Shown here: in pieces, positions 23,787-39,444 of the stretch
Layout: the number at the start of each line of letters is the position of its first letter
Numbering within the stretch: the first letter of the stretch is position 1
Source: Flaccisagitta enflata
Taxonomy: Eukaryota > Chaetognatha > Sagittoidea > Aphragmophora
Direction of reading: 5' to 3'
Assembly: GCA_965153355.1 (NCBI GenBank)
Contig: OZ231127.1
Span: 48,670,001 to 48,734,000 of the forward strand
DNA: 64,000 nucleotides
Position numbers and translations under genes: made by a program
Notes under the pieces: model-generated
Told to the model about the DNA's origin: nothing
The model's input: the letters and a program-made list of their open reading frames with translations, nothing else
Databases searched by the model: none

Positions 23787-23917
23787 ACAAGGCCGGATAC
23801 ACGGCAATCCAGTTGCGGATGGTCGGGCAGGAGCAGTGATGCGAAAACCACTTGGAATTCAGAAAAATTACCGACTGACCGACACGGCAAGTTGTAGAGT
23901 CGTTTTTTTTTGCGACT
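23787..23917 (-). mobile_element. F1 family element, short form
   Basis: Both ends are present: CAAGGCCGGATACACGGC at the left, and GTTGTAGAGTCG plus GCGACTAAAAAC at the right. The interior is reduced to about 90 bp and the terminal palindrome loop is replaced by a run of T. GGTCGGGCAGGAGCAGTGAT is kept. It directly follows the CT microsatellite. Confidence 0.78.
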
Positions 23918-24308
23918 AAAAACGGACTAAGCCTTCAGACTGTCTCAAAAATCTTATTTAACTTGACTACACCCGTCAACTGCAATGTTACGCATCTAGC
24001 ATACTAAAAATGAAAGCCAGAAATACGGAATTTAAGCGGGCGTCCGTGTCCCCTGGCGTGGAAAGACCTACGAAGAAACTGCAGCCCGCAGGACCTGTGT
24101 CTGTGTGTGCGGTAACATGTGTGTGTGTTGCATCAGAAAGTTGATATAGCCGAATACACGACCAGTAAGTAGTCGCTAACAGATGACAAGGGCAGTAATG
24201 TGAGTGGGCAGGGCATTATGAGGGTGGGCAGGGGCTGTAATTTGGCTGGGCAGAAGCTGTAATGCTCAAAAGTCGCTATTTCAGCCAATCTTGCGTCAAA
24301 AAGCCGTT

Positions 24309-24479
24309 ATGATAAGTCTTCACACCCAAATAAACCTGATTGAGTTTGACCAGCGGGTCTGGGTTTCACTCCTTCGCCTCTTTCACGCTCAATTTGGGCA
24401 AGATGATGACGTAAGCCTCGACGAAAGCCTGCAGGAATTCCGCGTCCAAAGGCACCTACTTGATGATGCAGAATATTAA
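24309..24479 (+). other. Short protein-like frame, gene status doubtful
   Basis: From the ATG at 24309 the frame runs 56 codons: MISLHTQINLIEFDQRVW, VSLLRLFHAQFGQDDD, and a stop after LLDDAEY. Composition is protein-like. It contains GACGTAAGC at about 24408, which could be a splice donor, so only the first part might be exonic. The same frame is intact in the second copy (39834-40004), but the duplication is so similar that conservation says little. I recognise no family. Confidence 0.2.
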
Positions 24480-24544
24480 AATGAATTTTTTGTCCATTTG
24501 TTATTTTGCATCGATATGAGCAGCGAAAAACTAAACAGGTTGCT

Positions 24545-25100
24545 CAAGCGGCATATGGTCAGCCGTTCCCGAAGCCCCATTGATGATATTATTGTATGGG
24601 GCAGCGGCCGGGGGGGGGGGGGAGGGGGCCAATGACGTTTAATTCCACATAAGGCAATTTTGTTCCAGCTTTGAATGGTAGTTTCTGTTTTGAGGTCTGG
24701 GAGAGATATTTTGTGGCCTGAGAGAGCTGATTTCAGGCCTAAGAAGGCTGGTTTCAGGTCTAAGAGGGGTGATTTTAGGCCTGGAAAGGCAAATTTTAGG
24801 CTTGGAAGGGCTGAATTGAGTCCCAGTAGCGCTGTTTTGAGCTTCTGAGAGAATTGATTTGGGCCTGGGAGGGCTGATTCTATGCTAGGGAGGGATAATT
24901 TGAAGCCTGAGAGCGCTGATTTCAGGCCTGAGAACGTTGATTTGAGGGCTGAGGGGGCTTACTTGAGGTCTGAGAGGGCTGATTTCAGGCCCGAAAAGGC
25001 CAATTTGAGTCCCTGAGAGGGCGTATTTGAGGCCTAGAATGGCTTGGGGGTGGGGGACGGAGAAACGGAGAAACAAAAATGTCCTCCGGAGCCGCTGCCC
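24545..25100 (+). repeat. F2 composite: head, minisatellite, inverted tail
   Basis: GGTCAGCCGTTCCCG, a stem GCCCCAT (24574-24580) with ATGGGGC (24596-24602), GCAGCGGCC and a G run; then a 21-bp minisatellite (24660-25050, units such as CTGATTTCAGGCCTGAGAGG); and a tail CCTCCGGAGCCGCTGCCCAA. The stem differs in sequence from other F2 copies while still pairing. The minus-strand 87-codon frame here is a minisatellite translation. Confidence 0.75.
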
Positions 25101-25105
25101 AAAAA

Positions 25106-25179
25106 GGGATGAACAGACTGACAAATGGGTGAACCAACAGAGGGACAAAGCGGGTGGTAGATTCGCGTAGCACGCAACT
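25106..25179 (-). mobile_element. F1 end fused to F2 tail
   Basis: GGGACAAAGCGGGTGGTAGA and TTCGCGTAGCACGCAACTAA form an F1 hairpin end. It lies directly after the F2 tail, as at 3413-3500 and 46429-46500, suggesting that F2 is an internal part of longer F1-type elements. Confidence 0.65.
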
Positions 25180-25461
25180 AAAACATAATTATGTGCATAA
25201 TAAGTTTTGCAGATGTATGTATTTAACCAGTCTTAGGAAAAAACCTTTTCAGTTGCAGTAACGCCGTCTTGTTCTTGATTGCTGTCAACCATCCATAAAA
25301 GCGAAACGCAGCGTCAAATCCATATCCATTCGCTATCAAATTTGAATATTTGGTAAAGTTTGCGATTCTTATGAGCAGAATGAAAAATATGCGCAGCTTT
25401 TCTTAGTTTCACATTATCGATACTACCGTGTTTGATTTATGTGACACTGAAAGTTCCTTGT

Positions 25462-25533
<72 letters not shown>

Positions 25534-25930
25534 GCACTAGCTCTCGCCCTAACGCTCGCTCTTGCTCTCTCGCTCTGTCGTCCTTGCACTCACTTGCACT
25601 CGCACTCCCTCCCCAGCTCTCACTTTCGCTCTCTCTAGCTCTCTGTAGTATTCTGTGTCCGTAAATAAAAACTATGCGGACAATGGAATAATACCAACGC
25701 TCTTGACAGATAGACTGATCTGGTCATTTCTTTTAGTACCTACAATAGCTCCACGTCAATGTGTGAAGAATTCCCTTTTGTAGGTACTCCCAAATCTTCA
25801 AGACGTTTTTCGTTTATCTTCATGACGAAAAAAAAATAAATGACTCACAGGACTTGAAAAGTATGAGTGCGAAGGACTTTATGCGGCGATTCAACGCCTC
25901 ATTCGTTTTACATTGCTTTCCTTCATATGT
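25161..25930. other. Spacer continuation, single-copy in this window
   Basis: This part has no counterpart after 40683 because the second copy stops at the N gap. It holds a CT microsatellite at 25466-25530 followed by decayed CTCGCT/GCACTC sequence to about 25640. No gene or RNA is seen. The octamer array resumes at 25931. Confidence 0.6.
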
Positions 25931-28900
25931 GAACTATTGAACTAATGAAATATTGAACTATTGAACTATTGAACTAATGAATTATTGAACTATTAAACTA
26001 ATGAACTATTGAACTATTGAACTATTGAACTATTGAACTATTGAACTATTGAACTATTGAACTTTTGAACTATTGAACTATTGAACTATTGAACTATTGA
26101 ACTATTGAACTATTGAACTTTTGAACTATTGAACTATTGAACTATTGAACTATTGAACTATTGAACTATTGAACTATTGAATTAATGAACTTTTGAACTA
26201 TTGAACTATTGAACTATTGAACTATTGAACTATTGAACTATTGAACTATTGAACTATTGAACTATTGAACTATTGAACTATTGAACTATTGAACTATTGA
26301 ACTATTGAACTATTGAACTATTGAACTATTGAACCAATGAACTATTGAACTATTGAACTATTGAACTATTGAACTATTGAACTATTGAACTATTGAACTA
26401 TTGAACTATTGAACTATTGAACTATTGAACTATTGAACTATTGAACTATTGAACTATTGAACTATTGAACTATTGAACTATTGAACTATTGAACTATTGA
26501 ACTATTGAACTTTTGAACTATTGAATTACTGAACTATTGAACTATTGAACTATTGAACTATTGAACTATTGAACTATTGAACTAATGAACTAATGAACTA
26601 TTGAACTATTGAACTAATGAACTAATGAACTAAGGAACTATGGAACTATGAAACTAATGAACTATTGAACTATTGAACTATTGAACTATTGAACTATTGA
26701 ACTAATGAACTTTTGAACTATTGAACTATTGAACTATTGAACTATTGAACTATTGAACTATTGAACTATTGAACTATTGAACTATTGAACTATTGAACTA
26801 TTGAACTATTGAACTATTGAACTATTGAACTATTGAACTATTGAACTTTTGAACTATTGATTTATTGAACTATTGAACTATTGTACTATTGATTTTTTGA
26901 ACTACTGAACTAATGAACTATTGAACTTTTGAACTATTGAACTATTGAACTATTGAACTATTGAACTATTGAACTATTGAACTTTTGAACTATTGAACTA
27001 TTGAACTAATGAACCATTGAACTATTGAACTATTGAACTATTGAACTATTGAACTATTGAACTATTGAACTATTGAACTATTGAACTATTGAACTATTGA
27101 ACTATTGAACTATTGAACTACTGAACTAATGAACTATTGAACTATTGAACTATTGAACTATTGAACTATTGAACTATTGAACTATTGAACTATTGAACTA
27201 TTGAACTTTTGAACTATTGAACTATTGAACTAATGAACTATTTAACTATTGAACTATTGAACTATTGAACTATTGAACTATTGAACTATTGAACTATTGA
27301 ACTATTGAACTATTGAACTATTGAACTATTGAACTATTGAACTATTGAACTATTGAACTTTTGAACTATTGAACTATTGAACTATTGAACTATTGAACTA
27401 TTGAACTATTGAACTATTGAACTATTGAACTATTGAACTATTGAACTATTGAACTATTGAACTATTGAACTATTGAACTATTGAACTATTGAACTATTGA
27501 ACTATTGAACTATTGAACTATTGAACTACTAAACTATTGAACTATTGAACTATTGAAGTACTGAACTATTGAACTATTGAACTATTGAACTATTGAACTA
27601 TTGAACTAATGAACTACTGAACTATTGAACTATTGAACTTTTGAACTATTGAACTATTGAACTATTGAACTATTGAACTATTGAACTATTGAAGTATTGA
27701 ACTATTGAACTATTGAACTATTGAACTATTGAACTATTGAACTATTGAACTATTGAACTATTGAACTATTGAACTAATGAACTTTTTAACTATTGAACTA
27801 TTGAACTATTGAACTATTGAACTATTGAACTATTGAACTATTGAACTATTGAACTATTGAACTATTGAACTATTGAACTATTGAACTAATGAACTAATGA
27901 ACTATTGAACTTTCAAACTATTGAACTATTGAACTAATGAACTATTGAACTATTGAACTATTGAACTATTGAACTATTGAACTATTGAACTATTGAACTA
28001 TTGAACTTTTGAACTATTGAACTATTGAACTATTGAACTATTGAACTATTGAACTATTGAACTATTGAACTATTGAACTATTGAACTATTGAACTACTGA
28101 ACTATTGAACTATTGAACTATTGAACTTTTGAACTATTGAACTATTGAACTATTGAACTATTGAACTATTGAACTATTGAACTATTGAACTATTGAACTA
28201 TTGAACTATTGAACTATTGAACTATTGAACTATTGAACTATTGAACTTTTGAACTTTTGAACTATTGAACTATTGAACTATTGAACTATTGAACAATTGA
28301 ACTTTTGAACTATTGAACTATTGAACTATTGAACTATTGAACTATTGAACTATTGAACTATTGAACTATTGAACTATTGAACTATTGAACTATTGAACTA
28401 TTGAACTATTGAACTATTGAACTATTGAACTAATGAACTTTTGAACTATTGAACTATTGAACTATTGAACTATTGAACTATTGAACTATTGAACTATTGA
28501 ACTTTTGAACTATTGAACTATTGAACTATTGAACTATTGAACTATTGAACTATTGAACTATTGAACTATTGAACTATTGAACTATTGAACTATTGAACTA
28601 TTGAACTATTGAACTTTTGAACTATTGAACTTTTGAACTAATGAACTATTGAACTATTGAACTATTGAACTATTGAACTATTGAACTATTGAACTATTGA
28701 ACTATTGAACTTTTGAACTATTGAACTATTGAACTATTGAACTTTTGAACTTTTGAACTATTGAACTATTGAACTTTTGAACTATTGAACTATTGAACTA
28801 ATGAACTATTTAACTATTGAACTGTTGAACTATTAAACTATTGAACTACTGAACTATGGAACTATTGAATTGTTGAACTATTGAACTATTGAACTATTGA

Positions 28901-31900
28901 ACTATTGAACTATTGAACTATTGAACTATTGAACTATTGAACTATTGAACTATTGAACTATTGAACTACTAAACTATTGAACTATTGAACTATTGAACTA
29001 TTGAACTATTGAACTTTTGAACTATTGAACTATTGAACTATTGAACTATTGAACTATTGAACTATTGAACTTTTGAACTATTGAACTTTTGAACTATTGA
29101 ACTATTGAACTAATGAACTAATGAACTAATGAACTATTGAACTATTGAACTATTGAACTATTGAACTATTGAACTATTGAACTACGGAACTACTGAACTA
29201 CTGAACTATTGAACTAATGAACTAATAAACTAATGAACTATTGAACTTTTGAACTATTGAACTTTTGAACTATTAAACTATTGAACTAATGAACTATTGA
29301 ACTATTGAACTGTTGAACTATTGAACTATTGAACTACTGAACTATTGAACTATTGAACTTTTTAACTACTGAACTATTGAACTATTGAACTATTGAACTA
29401 TTGAACTATTGAACTATTGAACTATTGAACTATTGAACTATTGAACTAATGAACTATTGAACTATTGAACTATTGAACTATTGAACTAATGAACTATTGA
29501 ACTATTGAACTATTGAACTAATGAACTATTGAACTATTGAACTACTGAACTACTGAACTATTGAACTATTGAACTTTTGATTTTTTGAACTAATGAACTA
29601 ATGAACTAATGAACTATTGAACTATTGAACTATTGAACTATTGAACTATTGAACTATTGAACTATTGAACTATTGAACTAATGAACTATTGAACTATTGA
29701 ACTATTGAACTAATGAACTATTGAACTATTGAACTATTGAACTATTGAACTATTGAACTATTGAACTATTGAACTATTGAACTATTGAACTATTGAACTT
29801 TTGAACTATTGAACTATTGAACTATTGAACTATTGAACTATTGAACTATTGAACTATTGAACTATTGAACTATTGAACTATTGAACTATTGAACTATTGA
29901 ACTATTGAACTACTGATTTATTGAACTATTAAATTAATGAACTTTTGAACTATTGAACTATTGAACTATTGAACTATTGAACTATTGAACTATTGAACTA
30001 TTGAACTATTGAACTTTTGAACTATTGAACTATTGAACTATTGAACTATTGAACTATTGAACTTTTGAACTATTGAACTATTGAACTATTGAACTATTGA
30101 ACTATTGAACTATTGAACTATTGAACTATTGAACTATTGAACTATTGAACTTTTGAACTATTGAACTTTTGAACTAATGAACTATTGAACTATTGAACTA
30201 TTGAACTATTGAACTATTGAACTATTGAACTATTGAACTATTGAACTTTTGAACTATTGAACTATTGAACTATTGACTTTTTGAACTTTTGAACTATTGA
30301 ACTATTGAACTTTTGAACTATTGAACTATTGAACTAATGAACTATTTAACTATTGAACTGTTGAACTATTGAACTATTGAACTACTGAACTATGGAACTA
30401 TTGAACTATTGAACTATTGAACTATTGAACTATTGAACTATTGAACTATTGAACTTTTGAACTATTGAACTATTGAACTATTGAACTATTGAACTATTGA
30501 ACTATTGAACTATTGAACTACTTAACTATTGAACTATTGAACTATTGAACTTTTGAACTATTGAACTACTGAACTATTGAACTATTGAACTATTGAACTA
30601 TGGAACTTTTGAACTATTGAACTTTTGAACTATTGAACTATTGAACTAATGAACTAATGAACTAATGAACTATGGAACTATTGAACTATTGAACTATTGA
30701 ACTACGGAACTACTGAACTACTGAACTATTGAACTAATGAACTAATAAACTAATGAACTATTGAACTTTTGAACTATTGAACTTTTGAACTATTGAACTA
30801 TTGAACTAATGAACTATTGAACTATTGAACTATTGAACTATTGAACTATTGAACTATTGAACTATTGAACTATTGAACTTTTGAACTATTGAACTATTGA
30901 ACTATTGAACTATTGAACTATTGAACTATTGAACTATTGAACTATTGAACTATTGAACTATTGAACTATTGAACTATTGAACTATTGAACTATTGAACTA
31001 TTGAACTATTGAACTATTGAACTATTGAACTATTGAACTATTGAACTATTGAACTATTGAACTATTGAACTATTGAACTATTGAACTATTGAACTACTGA
31101 ACTACTGAACTATTGAACTATTGAACTTTTGAACTTTTGAACTAATGAACTAATGAACTATTGAACTATTGAACTATTGAACTATTGAACTATTGAACTA
31201 TTGAACTATTGAACTATTGAACTATTGAACTATTGAACTAATGAAATATTGAACTATTGAACTATTGAACTAATGAATTATTGAACTATTGAACTATTGA
31301 ACTAATGAACTATTGAACTATTGAACTATTGAACTATTGAACTATTGAACTACTGATTTATTGAACTATTGAACTAATGAACTTTTGAACTATTGAACTA
31401 TTGAACTATTGAACTATTGAACTATTGAACTATTGAACTATTGAACTATTGAACTTTTGAACTATTGAACTATTGAACTATTGAACTATTGAACTATTGA
31501 ACTATTGAACTTTTGAACTATTGAACTATTGAACTATTGAACTATTGAACTATTGAACTATTGAACTATTGAACTATTGAACTATTGAACTATTGAACTA
31601 TTGAACTATTGAACTATTGAACTATTGAACTATTGAACTATTGAACTATTGAACTATTGAACTATTGAACTATTGAACTATTGAACTATTGAACTATTGA
31701 ACTATTGAACTATTGAACTATTGAACTATTGAACTTTGGAACTATTGAATTATTGAACTACTGAACTATTGAACTATTGAACTATTGAACTATTGAACTA
31801 ATGAACTAATGAACTAATGAACTATTGAACTATTGAACTAATGAACTAATGAACTATTGAACTATGGAACTATGGAACTACTGAACTTTTGAACTATTGA

Positions 31901-34900
31901 ACTAATGAACTATTGAACTATTGAACTATTGAACTATTGAACTATTGAACTATTGAACTATTGAAGTACTGAACTATTGAACTATTGAACTATTGAACTA
32001 TTGAACTATTGAACTACTGAACTTTTGAACTATTGATTTATTGAACTATTGAACTATTGAACTATTGATTTTTTGAACTACTGAACTAATGAACTATTGA
32101 ACCTTTGAACTATTGAACTATTGAACTATTGAACTATTGAACTATTGAACTATTGAACTATTGAACTATTGAACTTTTGAACTATTGAACTATTGAACTA
32201 TTGAACTAATGAACTATTGAACTATTGAACTATTGAACTATTGAACTATTGAACTATTGAACTATTGAACTATTGAACTATTGAACTATTGAACTATTGA
32301 ACTATTGAACTATTGAACTATTGAACTATTGAACTATTGAACTTTTGAACTATTGAACTATTGAACTATTGAACTTTTGAACTTTTGAACTATTGAACTA
32401 TTGAACTTTTGAACTATTGAACTATTGAACTAATGAACTATTTAACTATTGAACTGTTGAACTATTGAACTATTGAACTACTGAACTATTGAACTATTGA
32501 ACTATTGAACTATTGAACTATTGAACTATTGAACTATTGAACTATTGAACTATTGAACTACTGAATTATTGAACTATTGAACTATTGAACTATTGAACTA
32601 TTGAACTATTGAACTATTGAACTATTGAACTATTGAACTATTGAACTATTGAACTTTTGAACTATTGAACTACTGAACTATTGAACTATTGAACTATTGA
32701 ACTATTGAACTATTGAACTATTGAACTATTGAACTATTGAACTATTGAAGTACTGAACTATTGAACTATTGAACTATTGAACTATTGGACTATTGAACTA
32801 ATGAACTACTGAACTATTGAACTATGGAACTTTTGAACTATTGAACTTTCGAACTATTGAACTATTGAACTATTGAACTAATGAACTATTGAACTGTTGA
32901 ACTATTGAACTATTGAACTATTGAACTACCGAACTACGGAACTACTGAAATATTGAACTATTGAACTATTGAACTTTTGAACTATGGAACTATTGAACTA
33001 TTGAACTGTTGAACTATTGAACTATTGAACTACTGAACTATTGAACTATTGAACTATTGATCTTTTGAACTTTTGAACTATTGAACTATTGAACTTTCGA
33101 ACTATTGAACTATTGAACTAATGAACTTTTTAACTATTGAACTGTTGAACTATTGAACTATTGAACTATTGAACTATTGAACTATTGAACTATTGAACTA
33201 TTGAACTATTGAACTACTGAACTATTGAACTATTGAACTTTTGAACTATTGAACTATTGAACTATTGAACTATTGAACTATTGAACTATTGAACTATTGA
33301 ACTATTGAACTATTGAACTATTGAACTATTGAACTTTTGAACTATTGAACTATTGAACTATTGAACTATTGAACTATGGAACTTTTGAACTATTGAACTT
33401 TCGAACTAATGAACTATTGAATAATGAACTAATGAACTAATGAACTAATGAACTATGGAACTATTGAACTATTGAACTATTGAACTACGGAACTACTGAA
33501 CTACTGAACTATTGAACTAATGAACTAATAAACTAATGAACTATGGAACTATTGAACTTTTGAACTATTAAACTATTAAACTATTGAACTAATGAACGAT
33601 TGAACTATTGAACTGTTGAACTATTGAACTATTGAACTACTGAACTATTGAACTATTGAACTTTTTAACTACTGAACTATTGAACTACTGAACTACTGAA
33701 CTATTGAACTATTGAACTAATGAACTATTGAACTATTGAACTATTGAACTAATGAACTATTGAACTATTGAACTACTGAACTATTGAACTATTGAACTAA
33801 TGAACTATTGAACTATTGAACTATTGAACTATTGAACTAATGAACTATTGAACTATTGAACTACTGAACTACTGAACTATTGAACTATTGAACTTTTGAT
33901 TTTTTGAACTAATGAACTAATGAACTATTGAACTATTGAACTATTGAACTATTGAACTATTTAACTACTGAACTATTGAACTATTGAACTAATGAAATAT
34001 TGAACTATTGAACTATTGAACTAATGAATTATTGAACTATTAAACTAATGAACTATTGAACTATTGAACTATTGAACTATTGAACTATTAAACCATTGAA
34101 CTTTTGAACTATTGAACTATTTAACTATTGAACTATTGAACTATTGAACTATTGAACTTTTGAACTATTGAACTATTGAACTATTGAACTACTAATTTAT
34201 TGAACTATTAAATTAATGAACTTTTGAACTATTGAACTATTGAACTATTGAACTTTTGAACGATTGAACTATTGAACTATTGAACTATTGAACTTTTGAA
34301 CTATTGAACTAATGAACTAATGAACTAATGAACTATTGAACTATTGAACTAATGAACTAATGAACTAAGGAACTATGGAACTATGAAACTAATGAACTAT
34401 TGAACTACTGAACTATTGAACTATTGAACTATTGAACTATTGAACTATTGAACTATTGAACTATTGAACTATTGAACTAATGAACTATTGAACTATTGAA
34501 CTATTGAACTATTGAACTATTGAACTATTGAACTATTGAACTATTGAACTATTGAACTATTGAACTATTGAACTATTGAACTATTGAACTATTGAACTTT
34601 TGAACTATTGATTTATTGAACTATTGAACTATTGAACTATTGATTTTTTGAACTACTGAACTAATGAACTATTGAACTTTTGAACTATTGAACTATTGAA
34701 CTATTGAACTATTGAACTATTGAACTTTTGAACTATTGAACTATTGAACTATTGAACTATTGAACTATTGAACTATTGAACTATTGAACTATTGAACTAT
34801 TGAACTATTGAACTATTGAACTATTGAACTATTGAACTAATGAACTATTGAACTATTGAACTATTGAACTATTGAACTATTGAACTATTGAACTTTTGAA

Positions 34901-37900
34901 CTATTGAACTATTGAACTATTGAACTTTTGAACTATTGAACTATTGAACTATTGAACTATTGAACTATTGAACTATTGAACTAATGAACTATTGAACTAT
35001 TGAACTATTGAACTATTGAACTATTGAACTATTGAACTATTGAACTATTGAACTATTGAACTATTGAACTATTGAACTATTGAACTATTGAACTATTGAA
35101 CTTTTGAACTAATGAACTATTGAACTATTGAACTATTGAACTATTGAACTATTGAACTATTGAACTATTGAACTATTGAACTATTGAACTATTGAACTAT
35201 TGAACTATTGAACTATTGAACTATTGAACTATTGAACTATTGAACTATTGAACTATTGAACTATTGAACTATTGAACTATTGAACTATTGAACTACTGAA
35301 CTATTGAACTATTGAACTATTGAACTATTGAACTATTGAACTATTGAACTATTGAACTATTGAACTATTGAACTATTGAACTATTGAACTATTGAACTAT
35401 TGAACTATTGAACTAATGAACTATTGAACTATTGAACTATTGAACTATTGAACTTTTGAACTATTGAACTATTGAACTATTGAACTATTGAACTATTGAA
35501 CTATTGAACTATTGAACTATTGAACTATTGAACTATTGAACTATTGAACTATTGAACTATTGAACTATTGAACTATTGAACTATTGAACTATTGAACTAT
35601 TGAACTATTGAACTAATGAACTAATGAACTAATGAACTATTGAACTATTGAACTAATGAACTAATGAACTATGGAACTATGGAACTATTGAACTAATGAA
35701 CTATTGAACTATTGAACTATTGAACTATTGAACTATTGAACTATTGAACTATTGAACTATTGAACTATTGAACTAATGAACTATTGAACTATTGAACTAT
35801 TGAACTATTGAACTATTGAACTATTGAACTATTGAACTATTGAACTATTGAACTATTGAACTATTGAACTATTGAACTATTGAACTATTGAACTATTGAA
35901 CTATTGAACTATTGAACTATTGAACTATTGAACTATTGAACTATTGAACTATTGAACTATTGAACTATTGAACTATTGAACTATTGAACTATTGAACTAT
36001 TGAACTATTGAACTATTGAACTATTGAACTATTGAACTATTGAACTATTGAACTATTGAACTATTGAACTATTGAACTATTGAACTATTGAACTTTTGAA
36101 CTATTGAACTATTGAACTATTGAACTATTGAACTATTGAACTATTGAACTATTGAACTATTGAACTATTGAACTATTGAACTATTGAACTATTGAACTTT
36201 TGAACTATTGAACTATTGAACTATTGAACTTTTGAACTTTTGAACTATTGAACTATTGAACTATTGAACTATTGAACTATTGAACTATTGAACTATTGAA
36301 CTATTGAACTATTGAACTATTGAACTATTGAACTATTGAACTATTGAACTATTGAACTATTGAACTATTGAACTGTTGAACTACTGAACTATTGAACTAT
36401 TGAACTATTGAACTATTGAACTATTGAACTATTGAACTATTGAACTATTGAACTATTGAACTATTGAACTATTGAACTATTGAACTATTGAACTATTGAA
36501 CTATTGAACTATTGAACTATTGAACTATTGAACTATTGAACTATTGAACTATTGAACTTTTGAACTATTGAACTATTGAACTATTGAACTATTGAAGTAC
36601 TGAACTATTGAACTATTGAACTATTGAACTATTGGACTATTGAACTAATGAACTACTTAACTATTGAACTATGGAACTTTTGAACTATTGAACTATTGAA
36701 CTATTGAACTATTGAACTATTGAACTATTGAACTATTGAACTATTGAACTATTGAACTATTGAACTATTGAACTATTGAACTATTGAACTATTGAACTAT
36801 TGAACTATTGAACTATTGAACTATTGAACTATTGAACTATTGAACTAATGAACTATTGAACTATTGAACTTTTGAACTATTGAACTATTGAACTAATGAA
36901 CTATTGAACTATTGAACTATTGAACTATTGAACTATTGAACTACTGAACTATTGAACTATTGAACTATTGAACTATTGAACTATTGAACTATTGAACTAT
37001 TGAACTATTGAACTATTGAACTATTGAACTATTGAACTATTGAACTATTGAACTATTGAACTATTGAACTATTTAACTATTGAACTATTGAACTAATGAA
37101 CTATTGAACTATTGAACTATTGAACTATTGAACACCAACTATTGAACTATTGAACTTTGAACTATTGAACTCTTGAAATATTGAACTATTGAACTTTTGA
37201 ACTATTGGAACTATTGAACTATTATATTGAACTACTGAACTATTGAACTTTTGAACTATTGAACTACTGAACTATGGAACTATGGAACTATGGAACTATT
37301 GAACTTATGAACTACTGAACTATGGAACTATGGAACTATGGAACTATTGAACTTATGAACTACTGAACTATTGAACTATTGAACTATTGAACTATTGAAC
37401 TATTGAACTATTGAACTATTGAACTATTGAACTATTGAACTATTGAACTACTGAACAATTGAACTTTTGAACTATTGAACTATTGAACTTTTGAACTATT
37501 GAACTATTGAACTATTGAACTATTGAACTATTGAACTATTGAACTATTGAACTATTGAACTATTGAACTATTGAACTTTTGAACTATTGAACTTTTGAAC
37601 TAATGAACTATTGAACTATTGAACTATTGAACTATTGAACTATTGAACTATTGAACTATTGAACTATTGAACTTTTGAACTATTGAACTTATGAACTATT
37701 GAACTATTGAACTTTTGAACTATTGAACTATTGAACTTTTGAACTATTGAACTATTGAACTAATGAACTATTGAACTATTGAACTATTGAACTATTGAAC
37801 TATTGAACTATTGAACTATTGAACTATTGAACTATTGAACTATTGAACTATTGAACTATTGAACTATTGAACTATTGAACTATTGAACTATTGAACTATT

Positions 37901-38604
37901 GAACTATTGAACTATTGAACTACTGAACTATTGAACTATTGAACTATTGAATTTTTGAACTATTGAACTACTGAACTATTGAACTATTGAACTATGGAAC
38001 TTTTGAACTATTGAACTTTCGAACTATTGAACTATTGAACTAATGAACTAATGAACTAATGAACTATGGAACTATGGAACTATTGAACTATTGAACTACG
38101 GAACTACTGAACTACTGAACTATTGAACTAATGAACTATTGAACTATTGAACTATTGAACTTTTGAACTATTGAACTTTTGAACTATTGAACTATTGAAC
38201 TAATGAACTATTGAACTATTGAACTATTGAACTATTGAACTATTGAACTATTGAACTATTGAACTATTGAACTTTTGAACTATTGAACTATTGAACTACT
38301 GAACTACTGAAATATTGAACTATTGAACTATTGAACTATTGAACTATTGAACTATTGAACTATTGAACTAATGAACTATTGAACTATTGAACTATTGAAC
38401 TATTGAACTATTGAACTATTGAACTATTGAACTATTGAACTATTGAACTATTGAACTAATGAACTATTGAACTATTGAACTACTGAACTACTGAACTACT
38501 GAACTATTGAACTATTGAACTATTGAACTTTTGAACTATTGAACTATTGAACTATTGAACTATTGAACTATTGAACTATTGAACTATTTAACTACTGAAC
38601 TATT
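25931..38604 (+). repeat. Octamer satellite block B, (GAACTATT)n, ~12.7 kb
   Basis: About 1,580 units in the same strand sense as block A. The register is kept from 25981 to about 33420, where one C is lost (GAATAAT for GAACTAAT), then again to about 37130. A disturbed patch with several indels lies at 37130-37235. Marker strings of block A recur in order: TAAGG at 26631, and the CTACTAAACTATTG plus GAAGTACT marker at about 27526, exactly 6480 bp from its block A counterpart at 21046. This shows shared higher-order structure. Confidence 0.98.
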
Positions 38605-39040
38605 CATAAGAAATCTTTACCCGTACGGTCTCGGAACTGGCAGCAAAACATTAGGAAATTGTTTGTAGATACGTTTTGCTCTTTACCGTGTCCTGGACAA
38701 AATTGCGAACCCTAGACGAAATGTTCTACATCCAGGACACGAAAACTAACTAGCTGAATGAAACGTAAAGTGATACTTTGCAACTATAAGATACATCAAA
38801 ATATTTGCTGCTTTGTCATGTACCTCTCTGACTCAACTGGGCTCATACGACATGTAAGCACCAAGAATAAAAGGAAACATGTTAACAAGGTAACACTTTT
38901 TTATTTTGAACAATAACTACAGCAATTCCTTAGGTTTATGACGATGTTCATCTTGACCTCGTCATAGTCAAATAATCTTATACTATCCAATATTTTTTGT
39001 CTGTCACATTATGTCTGTCTGTCTGTCTCTTTCTTTCTTT

Positions 39041-39096
<56 letters not shown>

Positions 39097-39209
39097 TTGT
39101 TCTTTCGTTCTTTTGTTCTTTCTTTCTTTCTTTCTTTCTTTCTTTTGTTCTTTCTTTCTTTCTTTTGTTCTTTCTTTTGTTCTTTCTTTCTTTCTTTCTT
39201 TCTTTCTCT

Positions 39210-39288
<79 letters not shown>

Positions 39289-39313
39289 GTTCTCTCTCTT
39301 TGTTTGAGTAAGA

Positions 39314-39444
39314 ACAAGGCCGGATACACGGCAATCCAGTTGCGGATGGTCGGGCAGGAGCAGTGATGCGAAAACCACTTGGAATTCAGAAAAATTACCG
39401 ACTGACCGACACGGCAAGTTGTAGAGTCGTTTTTTTTTGCGACT
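39314..39444 (-). mobile_element. F1 family element, short form (duplicate)
   Basis: Same element as 23787-23917, carried by the spacer duplication. Both ends are intact. It is not an independent insertion. Confidence 0.78.

Larger units (their letters stand above)
23067..25160. repeat. 2.1 kb spacer, copy 1 of a near-identical duplication
   Basis: It matches 38605-40683 with only occasional substitutions (for example near 23168, 23269 and 24293), a few bases lost near 24068, and length changes in simple tracts. Both copies start at the same octamer-array edge (TTTAACTACTGAACTATT, then CATAAGAAATC). The offset between copies is 15538 bp. It contains the microsatellite, F1 and F2 elements listed separately. 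No defensible gene. Confidence 0.95.

Noticed and set aside
24309-24479. Conserved gene, because it is intact in both spacer copies
   Set aside because: The two copies are a near-identical duplication, so intactness is not evidence of selection. The apparent upstream start codon at 24291 is TTG, not ATG.
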